64,000 nucleotides of DNA, taken from Primula veris. Taxonomy: Eukaryota > Streptophyta > Magnoliopsida > Ericales > Primulaceae. The notes below the pieces were generated by a model that saw nothing but the letters and a program-made list of their open reading frames with translations, was not told where the DNA came from and searched no databases. This document shows positions 31,892 through 42,721 of the stretch, one piece after another (the first letter of the stretch is position 1; each line of letters starts with the position of its first letter). The stretch covers positions 33,513,060 to 33,577,059 of the forward strand of contig OY821742.1 in NCBI GenBank assembly GCA_963682055.1, read 5' to 3'. A program made the position numbers and the translations under genes.

Positions 31892-33149
31892 TGTTAGGAC
31901 CAGATTTCTGGTCTAAATATTGTTTATTGTCTATTGGTTTTTACTAAATAAATCCTAACTGTTGTTAAGAACTAAGACAGTATTGACAGGTTTCAAGCAA
32001 TGTTGTAACCTCAGTTACAACCTACTAAGATAGTAGAATTAGGTTTCAAGTACCAGTTGCAACCTCAGTTACAACCTGTGTTGACAGGTTTCAAGTAAGT
32101 TGCAACCTCAGTTGCAACCACTAGTTCCAACCTGCTGTTAAGCAGAATTCTGTCTTGTTCTATAAATCTGCATAACTATTCTTTAATAATAATTATGTGT
32201 TTTAAAGTATGCAGGATATATTCTCATATAATCTTAACATGGTTAATATGCGTATATTGAGAATATCAAAGTGTTAAGGAAAGATGTTTTATAAAAGATA
32301 TAAAGAGATTAGTTTATAAGGTTATGTTTCCTTTTAATATATATCTCTATTCTTATGCTTGTCCTTATCACTTGTTTCAATCTTTTGATCCTTATAATAT
32401 TCAGTAAAGATATGTTTAAAGATTGATTGATATGTGGAGTTAAATGTTTCATATGTTTATGAAAAGATATTATCTTTAAGAGATCATATCTTTATATGTT
32501 TCCTTTCAAAGGAAAAGATTAACTCCTACTTTCAAGTGTGTTACTAAACAGGTATTAATCAAAGATGATTAGAGTCAATCCATGCTGAAGAATCTCGTGA
32601 TACTTGGAGAGATTGAAGCTAATCAACCAAGTCAAAAGCAATCAAAAGATATTGAAGATAGAAGATTGTTTTTACTTTTTTATATACTTAGTAACTTAAG
32701 CTTGTAAAAGTGTGTGTTCTAAATTATAAAGAACTTATTTTCTAGAGAGAATACACGTGAGCTTTAAAAAGAAAACAATGGTGGGATGCCATTGATTTAG
32801 AAGTGATAGTTATAGAGTAGGAGCAATATAGTGATAGGCAGAAAAACCTAGAGGGAGTCTAAGTTTTTCATTAAGACTTGAGTCATATATTGTAAGCTTT
32901 TTATAATATCATAATCTGGGTAAGTGCCCCGGAGACGTAGCCTAGTTAGGTGAACTCCGTTGTTAAATGTGCGTGTGAAGTATTTCCAAGTACATTTAAT
33001 TTTAAAACAGTTCTGTCCATTAATACACTTGGTTCCAACTGCAGTTCCAACCTCACTTGGAACCTTATACACTTGGTTCCAACTGCAGTTCCAACTCCAC
33101 TTGGAACCTTACTGCAAAACTGCATCTAGAACAGCGGATAGGAATTTCA
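31892..33149 (+). repeat. 3' LTR of SIRE element
   Basis: 1258 bp, the same length as the 5' LTR and with no difference noticed on reading. Even a chance 74-codon minus-strand ORF (23889-24113 and 32848-33072) is identical in both. Followed by the CTAAC target duplication. Confidence 0.97.
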
Positions 33150-33154
33150 CTAAC

Positions 33155-34164
33155 GGTGATTAATGAGACTGTACAATGTGCAGATAAACAAGGTGATTGT
33201 TTCAAAGTCATTACCCCAAGTTTGCATTGTTAGAAGAGATTTAGATTTATATACATTGGACAAGACTAAAATGTTAGATATAGGATTTTGCATTCCTGGT
33301 AATCCTTTGGTTAGTTTGTATTCCATTTGCTATTCATAAACGTTGCACTGTTTTGTTCAATTCTGGAAACGTAGTTAGTTTTGTTTGTTTCCTTTAAAGT
33401 TAATTTCTGTTGATTAAGATTTATGGTTGAAGAGATGTGTGTATAGTGAAGCGTTGCATGTATACTTAGATTTGGCCGTTTATAAATTCATGTGTATGTA
33501 TAGAAATTGAATTTATTATGCGACTGGTATACTGCATGTTGATGTTGCAACTTGTATTACTAATGGACTACTTTTACATTTCAACGGTAAATGTTATTTC
33601 TTTCTTTAACTTTATGGAAAAAGAAGAAGAACGGACTGGTTAAATAAATTGTTTTATTTAGGTTTCCTATGGTTAATTAACACGAAAATGTTTAACGTGA
33701 TTACGAAAATTCTGAGATTCTATAAATGTGGGGTAACCCGACGATTCATGTAATCGAGTCTACCTCGTGTCTAATGAGCAATAACCAAAACGATTCATGT
33801 TGATCGTTGTTCGTTGTATCACCTTGAAATCGATTAGAATTATCGATGAAAGGGTGTGAGTCCCGAATGGGGATAAGAGGATCACACGAAATGTGTGGGC
33901 TGTTAAGACATTAATTATAGGATGTTTATAAATTCAACCTAGATGCTCAAATGAAATATACCCTAAAATTATGTAACGGTGTTTGTCGAAATCTAGAAAA
34001 GCAAATGTTTTAAAGATAATTGAGGATAAATTTCAAATTTATTCAAAGACCAATGCGATTAATTTGAATATAGTCACATAGATTCTGGAACCTCACATCA
34101 ATGATACCTACTGTTTGAAGTTGTGGTTACATATTCGGAAAATCTGTAAATAGTTTTCAGTGTA
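33155..34164. other. Anonymous DNA right of the SIRE element
   Basis: The first ~25 bp continue the interrupted older repeat. The rest has no gene, domain or recognised element. Confidence 0.45.
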
Positions 34165-34910
34165 AGATATAGATTGAACTCTTCTTTAATGGATATAAAA
34201 GGGAATCTAAGACATAAAAGAGATGAACCAATTAAAGATCAACGAGAAAGATGAGCTCATCAATCCCCTCAACGTCACATACATTATTATCTGGTTTCTC
34301 ATCACATAAATTCTCACTTGTTTATTGTAGTCAAATCCCTAATCAGGTTCAAGTGTGCTTCTAAATCATTTCTTTATCGCATCTCTCAAACCCTAGATTC
34401 ACTAGATGACATCTTAATAAATCATCTAATATCATCAATTATACCCATCAGAAACGTGTTCTGAAACACGTTTAGGCTTGGTCGGACGATATGTGTATAG
34501 ATTGAACTATTCTTTAATGGATATAAAAGTAATTAAAGGTGTAAAAGAGATGAACCATTTAAAGATCAACAAGGAAGATGAGCTCATCAATCCGTTCAAC
34601 ATCACATACATTATAATCTGATTTCCATTTAGAGATCACCACATATATTCTCACTTGTCTTTATAGTCAAAATCCTAATCAGGCTTAATGTCCTCAATAT
34701 CATATGGGGAATGCAATTTGGAATCAAGCGAGAATGACTTTAGACAATATACATATCGACCCGACCCAACACAAACGTGTTTCAGAATGAGTCTCTGGTG
34801 GGTATACTTGATTTATATTAGATGATTTATTGAGATGTTATCTAGTGAATCTCGGGTTTGAGATGATATAGATAAATGATTTAGAAACACACTTGAACGT
34901 GATTAAGGAT
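34165..34910. repeat. Composite of nested direct and inverted repeats
   Basis: Direct repeats D1 (34167-34347) and D2 (34496-34683) share AGATTGAAC...GATGAGCTCATCAATC and end in CCTAATCAGG. Inverted arms follow: 34348-34478 (TTCAAGTGTGCTTCTAAATC ... AACACGTTT) is complementary to 34772-34900 (AAACGTGTTTCAGAA ... GAAACACACTTGAA). The arms are imperfect, ~130 bp, separated by ~290 bp that contain D2. It is non-coding and of unrecognised family; a foldback-like element or rearranged MITE is possible. Confidence 0.65.
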
Positions 34911-35289
34911 TTCACTGGTAAACAAGACAATTATGATAAGGTGCATAATCCACAATATTAATCCTAGATAAAAGTTCTATTTACGCCTAACAATTAGTTT
35001 AAACTGATCGTACAATGTTTTCTGAGCATTTTGACAATTTCAATTTGGCTAGGAATGTAGCTACTTTTGCCAAATGATGTGATGTATTGCTTTCTTTTTC
35101 TTTTTTCTAATTGCTAGGATAAATAGCACAACATTTTGTTTTTTCCCATCAAGTAAATATCAATATTTGGATGGTAGCAAGTCTTTTTCACTCTATTCAT
35201 CTTCCAAACCTCTTTAAAAATTGATCAAATTGTTAAGGTCAGAGTTTTTCTTTTCTTAGGTTGTTTCCATCCTCGCAGAAGAATCAAGA
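34911..35289. other. No recognisable feature
   Basis: AT-rich DNA between the nested repeats and the acidic-protein remnant. Nothing identified. Confidence 0.4.
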
Positions 35290-35821
35290 TAAATCCTGAA
35301 AGAAATAAGTTTGCTTGTACTCGAAAAAGGGGCTTGAGATCCACTGATTCCACTTCATGGATACATCTTTGAACTTAGAATGAGATTTCGCGGGAAGAAA
35401 AAGAAGGGCATGATTTTTGATCAAATTTTTTATATCCACTTCTTCTTTTAGTTTTATGTATCGAGGGTTTTCAAATTCAGTAGGAACCTCTAGCCCACAT
35501 TTTCTTTTCCTAAGAAGAGTAATATCTTCATATTCAGCAATCTCGGGCGGGTCGTTGTCCTTGTTGTCACTATCGGAGTCAGATCTACCATCATCATAGC
35601 TAAAGTTGCCATAGAAAATAACTTTCGTTGTATTATTCCTTTCTCTGTCTAGTGATTTATTCTAATATGAGCCGTCCATCTTGCGCTTAGGATTTTCCTC
35701 TTCATATATTGGACTCTGTAGCACTCTTGCAAAACTCATCCCTGTTCACTATGTCATATGACTTGTCTAAATCGGAATTATTTTCCATTTTTGCACCATC
35801 CTTAAGAGAAGAAGACGCCAT
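35290..35821 (-). pseudogene. Unrecognised acidic protein remnant (left side of inverted repeat 3)
   Basis: Minus strand from an ATG at 35821: MASSSLKDGAKMENNSDLDK, then SYDIV and a stop after about 37 codons. Past frameshifts, a ~100-codon open stretch follows (about 35600 to 35290) with DGRSDSDNKDNDPPEIAEYE, DITLLRKRKCGLEVPTEFEN and KFKDVSMKWNQWISSPFFEY. The part from 35821 to ~35630 is mirrored on the other arm (36190-36383); the ~100-codon part is unique. I do not recognise the protein. A gag-like or capsid-like transposon protein is conceivable but unsupported. Confidence 0.4.
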
Positions 35822-36383
35822 TTTTGAGTATAAGATATATAGAGAGAGAAAGAAATCTTGTTTTATGTAATAAACTAACAATATGAATAAAACTTTATTT
35901 TATTTATTTTTATAACAATATGTATGCAACTGAAAAGAAGAAGTAATCTAATTAGAAGGAACAAAAATAAATAAAATAAGCTTTTGTTAATAACATGCTA
36001 ACAACAATTTATATATATATATCAATTGTTATTAGCGTCTTATTAACAAAAGCTTATTTTATTTATTCTTGTTTCTTATAATTAGATTACTTCTTCTTTT
36101 TAGTTGGATACATATTGTTACAAGAATAACTAAAATAAGGTTTTATTCATATATTGTTACATACAAAAAGATTTGTTTCTGTCTATATATATTTATACTC
36201 TTCTGCACTTAAAAATAGTGCAAATATGGAAAAGAATTCCGATTCAGACAAGTCATATGACATAGTGAGCTGGGATGAGTTGTCCAAGAGTGCTACAGAT
36301 TACGATGAAGAGGAAAATCCTAAGCACGAGATGGACTGTTCAGATTCGAACAAATCTCCAGACCGAGAAAGCGATAATAACAC
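35630..36383. repeat. Inverted repeat 3 (arms ~370 bp)
   Basis: Left arm 35630-36012 and right arm 36018-36383 are reverse complements with scattered changes around a central TTTATATATATATATCA-type stem. Matching landmarks are AAGCTTTTGTTAATAA and its complement TTATTAACAAAAGCTTATTT, and GACAAGTCATATGACATAGT on both arms. The right arm ends exactly where a LINE ORF1 remnant begins (~36384). Confidence 0.8.
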
Positions 36384-36414
36384 TCTTCACCCTTGTCTTT
36401 CTCTATTAATATAA
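36223..36414 (+). pseudogene. Truncated acidic ORF on right arm of inverted repeat 3
   Basis: Open reading MEKNSDSDKSYDIVSWDELS followed by KSATDYDEEENPKHEMDCSD (ATG at 36223, or in-frame upstream ATG at 36154). It corresponds to the start of the minus-strand remnant on the other arm but is cleaner, with no stop in the shared part. It ends soon after crossing into LINE DNA at ~36384, giving a chimeric C-terminus (TLHPCLSLLI). It is strongly acidic. Function is unknown. Confidence 0.4.
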
Positions 36415-37250
36415 TTTTATTGGCATTTTCAGGATTTTCTGCAGCTGGTGTCTTAGTTGCTTCTTCTTCCACATTCCTTGCTATTTCATTATTAAAGCTT
36501 TTTGTAACTCATTCTTTTGTGCTTATTTTCTCCTGGTTTTTGTAATAATTGGCCTTTTCATTCTTTTGTTTTGATTGCTTTTCGCAATTTTCTTTATTTG
36601 CTTCTTCTCTGTCCTTTACATGTCTTTCCTTTTGCTGATATTTTCTTCTTTGCTACCCTCTTCTATTTTATCTAGATTAGTGAACTTACAAGCCTCTATT
36701 GAATGACCTAGTTTAAAACATTGAGAACAGTATTTTGGTATATCTTCATATTTACAATGTTGCCAGAATCCTTCACTTTCTCCATAGTTTATTCTTACTC
36801 TCTTTATCAGTTCTTTTCTTAAGTCAATTTCAACACAGATTCGGGCTAGACCTGGTCATGTCAGTTTCCCCGTTGGTTCATCTAATTTAAGGGGTTTTCC
36901 AAAGGCTGAAGCAATACTAAAGATGCTACATTTATTGCAAAGATGGATAGGAAGTTTTGATAGAGAGATCCAAACAGGGGTAACTGAGAATTCTTTTTCT
37001 GGGCTAAAATTATAGGACCATTTAAAAGTTCTCATTGGGCTATTTTCAATGTACCAAAATTTGCACATCCAGATTCGTAGAAAATCTTCTTCATAATAGC
37101 AGGGAATTAAAATATGTTTTGAGTCGATGACTCCGATATGATCCACTATATATAAGTCTATCTTTATGTAGGATTGTAAAAAAGACCATCTTAAATCCAG
37201 ATTATGCTCGAAGCTTGCCCTGATAAAAGATTTATATGATTCAGCAACTC
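36384..37250 (-). pseudogene. LINE ORF1 (DUF4283-like and zinc knuckle) fragment
   Basis: The minus-strand reading 36856-37146 contains EEDFLRIWMCKFWYIENSPM, RTFKWSYNFSPEKEFSVTPV and VWISLSKLPIHLCNKCSIFS, the typical DUF4283 pattern of plant LINE ORF1 proteins. It is followed toward lower coordinates by RICVEIDLRK and a CCHC-like knuckle YCSQCFKLGHSIEAC near 36690-36730, then a Lys/Glu-rich region. Stops are present. ORF1 binds LINE RNA. Its ORF2 is not where it should be (below 36384), because inverted repeat 3 adjoins instead. Confidence 0.7.
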
Positions 37251-38080
37251 AAGAAAATGGATCCTAATATAGTAATATCCCAGTCATAGCATCCAATATA
37301 TAGAATTGGGGTCTAGACAATTTAGTAGTTTTATTCTTTGGAAAATTCTGATTACATGCATGATGTTAGTAAAGTTGGTTAGGCCCCTCTGTTCAAGTCC
37401 ATAAATCGCTTGAATATATTTACTTGTGTGAGTGCAGAAAACTCCCGGTTAAAGTAAACTTGTTTTCTTATTTTGATCAATGAAATTGATTTTAACTATC
37501 TCAATTTTGCATTTTTTTTCTTTACTTTTTAGCCTATATAATTTATATTTACTAATATTTATATACTATTGCTATACGAAATGTTTTAGTATGTAATAGC
37601 AAAAACAGATGTAACTTTGAAAGAGTTGCCAAACTGAATAAAGGATGTTATTGTTGCAGTTACAGAATAAAGCTTAAATCTACAAACTGACATAAACTTA
37701 TGGACTAATACAGAAATAAAATAAGCAAGTTCCACGCGTCCCTTCAATACTTCAGTTGCGACCACCTCTTCACGTGAAAAGTAATTTATTTGACTTTCTC
37801 CTTTTAGAGAGACTGTCTCTCTTTCTCTTCAAAAATTCTTCAAAATTCGTCATTTGATTCGTAGGTAAGGAATTTCTTTCGCTTCAGTGATGATTACGCC
37901 CTTTAGATAATATAGGAAATCTTCTAAACAAGTTGAAATTAATGGATCTTCATCGCACCACATATTAGACAGGTAATCTTCTCCTCTATTACCCTCTCTT
38001 TCTATATGCATAATTCTCAATTCACGAAGTTTGAATTGCTGAATAATTAGATATATGATATAGATTAGATCATAGGGGCA
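37251..38080. other. No recognisable feature
   Basis: Spacer between the two LINE fragments. No gene or repeat boundary was identified; a CAGTTGCGACC motif at about 37755 is a variant of the SIRE motif. Confidence 0.4.
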
Positions 38081-39303
38081 TCATACCTTGCCTTTAATAC
38101 TATTCACTAATTGCAGGCAATCTGACTCAAAAATTATATTATTTTCTTCAATAATTTGAACACCCATAAGAGTAGCTTTCATCTCTGATTCAAGTATAGA
38201 ATTGCTGTTTATCGAGGTGTAAAACCCTTGAATAAGCTTCCTTAGATCGTTTATCATTATACCCCCAACACCACTTTGATTAGTGTTCATTCTATGGCAA
38301 CCATCAATATTGAATTTATGATATAATTTAGGACACAACCACTTTACCACTTTTAGCTTTTTAGCTCTTTTGCTCACAACATTTACCCCAAGTTTAATAT
38401 CAAAATTTGAGGGAAAACACTTATCTTTGCCTGAATGAAGTTTAATCAACTTACTGACTTCTTCACAAATCTTAGCACCATTCATTTTTATGTTGTCATA
38501 TTTAGTGCTGCATCTTACTTTCCATATTTCCCACACAATAAAAACATGTATACTTTTACAAAGTTTCCAATGAATTTTAGATTTAGTAGTACCTGATTGT
38601 GACCACCAAGAAATAAAATGGCCCTTATTTGCTCTAAATTATTTGGAACTCCCAATAGATTACAATAGTACTTCCAAACTTCTTTACCTCTAGGTCCACT
38701 GCTGAATAAGTGTTTTCTTTCATCTATATTATTTCCAAGTCTTTGAATTGCTTGATCCAAATGTATAGCTTTGTTGTAGAGTTTTCAGATAAAACAAGAG
38801 ATCTTCACATGCATGATTTTATCCCAACTTACTTTGCTTATCCAATTTGTAGAGGACTTGCTTCTCATAATCTCCCAAGCTGATTTAATACTGAAGTTCC
38901 CTTTCTTATAACCTTTCCAAATGAATGTATCTTCTCTTAGCGTATGAATATTGATATCACTAGAAAAGCGATGCCTTAAGTTTGGTGGAATAATACTACT
39001 TTTCTCTGTCCCACTCCCCATTTGTAATGATATCTTTATACATGATATTATTGTCTAGGTTAGCATCGTTCAAATGACCATCACCAAACCAGTTATCTTG
39101 TTGACTGAAATTTTTCCATCACCTAGGAGCCAAATAATATGCTTTTCAGCTTCACTTCTAATTTTCAACATTCTAGTCCAAGTATTATCCCCTTTCTCAT
39201 TAGTAGCACAATTAGGATGCTTATTTCTGCAGATCTTGGTTTTTTTATCAGTATATATAAGATGTCTAAACTGGTTTAAATACATAAAGTAAAAAAGGTC
39301 CAT
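38081..39303 (-). pseudogene. LINE ORF2 C-terminal fragment (zf-RVT and RNase H)
   Basis: Minus strand. 39070-39303 has WTRMLKIRSEAEKHIIWLLG, the end of the RT connection. 38785-39021 has REDTFIWKGYKKGNFSIKSA and the W..(I)W......K.S.F zf-RVT pattern (WDKIMHVKISCFI). 38515-38760 carries the post-zinc-finger region. 38081-38536 is RNase H-like: FNIDGCHRMNTNQSGVGGIM (the D..G..(...)G.G pattern), SILESEMKATLMGVQI with the catalytic Glu, and IIFESDCLQLVNSI with the next Asp. The C-terminal catalytic residue and tail are missing. RT and endonuclease domains are absent. Confidence 0.8.
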
Positions 39304-39599
39304 TAGGCAATGTATAACAATAAAGGGTTCATATTTACTATTTTTGTTTTATGTTATGTTGTACTTGATTATAGTCGACAAGTAAATAATGTTTAGTTTA
39401 CCCAAAAGGTTTCATAATCTATTCAACCTTTTTTCTATTTTCAGTGTTACTCTATTTGATTATGGGTATTCAAGATGAGAAAAATTCATTGGTCATTGTT
39501 CATTTCATTCCAAAGAACTCAAAGGTATGAAATTGCAACTTTTTATTTCATCTAATTTAAACCTATCTCTTTGTTTTGTCTTATATCTGAAATTCTAAG
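39304..39599. other. No recognisable feature
   Basis: AT-rich spacer upstream (minus sense) of the LINE fragment. No coding signal. Confidence 0.4.
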
Positions 39600-41200
39600 C
39601 GCCTGAGTTCTAACTGCAGTTACGCTGGTTAAGTTGCATCTTTAGATATCATTTCCTTGAAACAAGTAGTATGCAATTTTCTGGATCTTCTCTATAATTT
39701 TTTCCGTCAGGTTTGGTGGTTACTGAATTGCACGTAAGGTCGCAACTGTATTGTATTACACAAAATGTTAGACATCAACACAAAATTGTTTGTTAAAATA
39801 ATGACAAGGGAAACTAGATGGCCATAAAACACGTCCTAACAATCTCCAGTTTGTCATTGTTTTAACGAAAGGTGAGTCTCAAACATATAACATATACCAG
39901 ACAACTATAGACCAGAAAAACTCCCCTTGCAACTTAGCACACATTTAAAAGCAAAGCAATGCAGAATTAAACATAAGTGCATTACAGACCAAATATTAAA
40001 AGAAGGAAAAACATTGTCTCAAAACTCAGAAACTTTCTTCCCCTTTTTGTCAACACATGACAAGGGGAAAAGTCATCAAACATTGCCACAAGGGGCACTT
40101 TTTTCAATTTATGCAGAAGCAAACTCATCATCTGACTCTTCAAGGAGACTTTTGTCAATTGCAGAAGAACCAACATAAGCTTTCTATGCTTGGTGTTTTG
40201 TTCAAGAATATTTATATATACGCGTATCTGATAGTCTTTTGGTTGTATTTTCAGAAACCAAAAGATGACAAACGGTAATGTTTCCAAACTAGTTTTTTGA
40301 TAAAACAAGGATAGGGAAAAATCTCCAAATTTGATCAAAAACATGTTTTCCAAAATTCAACTCCATCCTAGTTCCAACCCTATAGAGAAACCTAACAATG
40401 GTTTTGTTTAAAAAGGTTGTTTGCTTAGCAGGTAACCATTTGATAGTACATATTTTTACCAGAACACAGTAAGACAGTTTAAAAGATGAGGATTTCACCC
40501 CCTAATTATTCCAACTCACCTCTTTACCAGTCAACTCAAAGACAAGAGAATCATCATCAATATTAGTTTACTCTTTAGTTGCAACTGAGTTACAACCAAT
40601 TGCAGCATTGATAGTTTCAGGAGTAAGAGAAATAGTCTGGCCCCTCACAAAAACCCTAGTATAGCAATAAGAAGAGGTATCAAACACACTTACATGCAGA
40701 TTAGCATAAAATTCTTTCACCACATAGTCAACATAGCTCAAGGGATAAATCACAGTAATTTCTAGCCCAGTCTTCTTGAGCAAATTCATCACATACTGCC
40801 TAACTTCTTTGTTACTATCCAGGTTTAATTTACGTTCAGAGAACAGCTTTTTATGAGCACAATTTATAAACCTATCTAAGCTTAGTTGATTCCAAAATGT
40901 AGGATCAGTTTTACACTTTTACTAAAGCTATCAGAATAGTGAAAGCATATCTTCAGGTTCAAGAGGACCTGAATTTTTACATTTTTGAGCCATACTCTTT
41001 CTCGGTTTCCTAGCTTTTGGAGAGGATGGGCTTACTTGCCTTTGGCAAAGGTTGGTCCTCAGCTGGTTTCTTTGATTTTCGCTTCTTGTCTTTGAGTTGT
41101 TCATCAAATCCGACTGCTATAGGAACAACGTCGGTAGCATCATGGGATCTTAAAGAGCTTTTGATTGGCAGCTTGACATCATTGCTCATCAAATCCGAGA
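39600..41200 (-). mobile_element. Relic of a SIRE-like element (3' LTR start, PPT, ORF2)
   Basis: Minus orientation. A degraded ORF2 (39855-41200) is followed by a PPT-like AAACTGGAGAT (39842-39852) and an LTR-like start TGTTAGGACGTG at 39841, the same arrangement as PPT-LTR in the intact SIRE element (AAAGGGGGAGAT then TGTTAGGACC). The LTR part to ~39600 includes GTTCTAACTGCAGTTACGC, similar to the TTCCAACTGCAGTTCCAAC phrase of the intact LTR. No gag-pol is seen. The far end of the LTR is lost. Confidence 0.6.
39855..41200 (-). pseudogene. Decayed SIRE ORF2-like protein, second relic
   Basis: Minus strand. 41010-41192 is the polar N-terminus (KKRKSKKPAEDQPLPKASKP). 40568-40792 gives VKEFYANLHVSVFD and RVFVRGQTISLTPETINAAI, matching IKEFYANLSNTVF and RVFLRGVTLDFTPKLIND of the intact ORF2. 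40289-40498 gives FLYRVGTRMELNFGKHVFDQ, nearly identical at nucleotide level to the relic at 3110-3300. Stops and frameshifts separate these pieces. A GTTGCAACTGAGTTACAACC motif occurs at 40578-40597. Confidence 0.7.
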
Positions 41201-41283
41201 GATGTTAGAGACATAGGATACGAATAGAGAGAGGGAGCAAAGTAGGTTGCAATTGCCTCTTTGGAACAGTCAGCTTATTTAAT

Positions 41284-41504
41284 CATTGTTAGATTAGAAA
41301 ATGAATGGTTAGATGATATCTTTAAATAACTAATTTATTTTTTCTATTCTCAACAAATTAGAATTTGATAAATTAAAAACAAATTGTACAACACACTAAA
41401 AACCCAAATAAAAATATATAACCATATGGGGGCCTACCCTAAACTTAAATATTAATCAAAATTTAATTTTTTTATCCATTTGACCCTTTTTTTATGCAAA
41501 CGGT
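41284..41504 (-). repeat. Inverted copy of the repeat at 22690-22932
   Basis: Reverse complement of the sequence flanking the young SIRE insertion. Here it is uninterrupted and lies just upstream (minus sense) of the ORF2 relic, so it may be part of an old SIRE-type pol-ORF2 spacer. Confidence 0.65.
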
Positions 41505-41711
41505 TTGTGAACCAGTCATATAGCCTGACTGTTCCCTAGTAATACCCGACTGAATTAAAACCTAGCTTCTTTCTTTTTAAATAAGCATAAACCCCTAGGA
41601 GTTTTGAAAATATTTCAAATCGGTCCTTATCACTTGATAATTGCACAAATTAAGAAAACTCAATTACTCTCAAATCAACAGATATCTTTCAAACTCAATT
41701 TTTGAGGTCGG

Positions 41712-42705
41712 GTAAAATTAGAAGAGGTAGCAATGTCCTCACTTATAGTCTTATTCTTCTTCCGACTACTCAAGAGAACTCCTAAGAAATCACTCACTAG
41801 ATTCAATATGTTCATTATCCATTCTCAAACTATTCCACCAGGAAGATACCTTTTCGTGATACTAGTTATAAATACCATCGACGGGATGTGAAGTTTTTCA
41901 GCTTCCGAGTACCTATTAAACCTTTCACAAGCAGCTTCACGGGTTCTCTATGAACTAGCTACTTTCCCGGGGATACTTGATATATTCCAAATTGCATCAA
42001 ATACGAAACGGAAAGTATAATTCAATACAACTGGCCCCTACTAGACTAGATACCCTCACAAGTTTAGCAAAAGACTTGTAGTTCTCGCACATATCTGGAG
42101 AAATCGAGATCCATTGTTCCTTTTTTGGTTAGAAATTAAATTTTTCGGCCCTGTTATAAGGCCGCCAAACAAACTCCTCATCAATAGATTAATTACCATT
42201 CTCGCATTGTCCGCATTTGATACACTGCCAATGTTCATCCAACAACCCATTCTCGGTTCACCATCAATTCTAGAGTTGGATCTTAGCCTTAGTGCTGGAA
42301 ATCTTTTCCATGCCCAAATCTGAAAATACTGCATTTGTGCCCATAGCTTAATTCTCTGCTGATCTACCCTTTCTTCACTCATACTCACAATTTTTTCCTT
42401 TAGTGATTTCAAGTCCCGGTATATGCAGGCAAGGATAGTGGGGGAAAGGGCCAACCTCTTTCCCCTAGAGAGTGCAAAACTAATTTTGTGCAAATGTTTC
42501 CCAACTTTGTCATGGGTAACCGGGAAGACATGATGAGAGGGCCACAACACAAGGAAGGCCACACGCGCAACATGACTACCGTTTCCCATAAACACACTCA
42601 TCCACATTGACTAGGAGACTTTTCGGCTCTTCCTCTTGTTGAGCTCCTTTCTCACCTTCAATGGACATAACCAATATTTTAAATAAGAAAATGTACAATT
42701 TTATC
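41712..42705 (-). pseudogene. PMD pseudogene, left arm of inverted repeat 2 (best-preserved copy)
   Basis: The minus-strand ORF 42056-42607 (183 codons) has VARVAFLVLWPSHHVFPVTH, KISFALSRGKRLALSPTILA followed by CIYRDLKSLKEKI, the classic plant mobile domain block (family pattern: RGERLALAPAVLASIYRDL), then MQYFQIWAWKRFPALRLRSN. A frameshift near 42150 leads to the V.NLL.RSLFGGL and DFYP-type region, and the rest to 41712 is broken. Intact PMD proteins are several hundred residues; this is roughly the N-terminal half in frame. It is the reverse complement of 42722-43745. Confidence 0.75.
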
Positions 42706-42721
42706 ATATATTTTACCTTGT

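Larger units (their letters stand above)
22933..33149 (+). mobile_element. Intact SIRE/Maximus-type Copia retrotransposon
   Basis: 10,217 bp. Two 1258-bp LTRs that look identical by eye, perfect 5-bp target duplication CTAAC (22928-22932 and 33150-33154), PBS TGGTATCAGAGC immediately after the 5' LTR, and a polypurine tract AAAGGGGGAGAT right before the 3' LTR. It has one uninterrupted gag-pol ORF and a second sense ORF downstream of pol. The large gag with two zinc knuckles, the large size and the extra ORF after pol fit the SIRE/Maximus lineage. All features point to a very recent and possibly still competent insertion. Confidence 0.97.
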
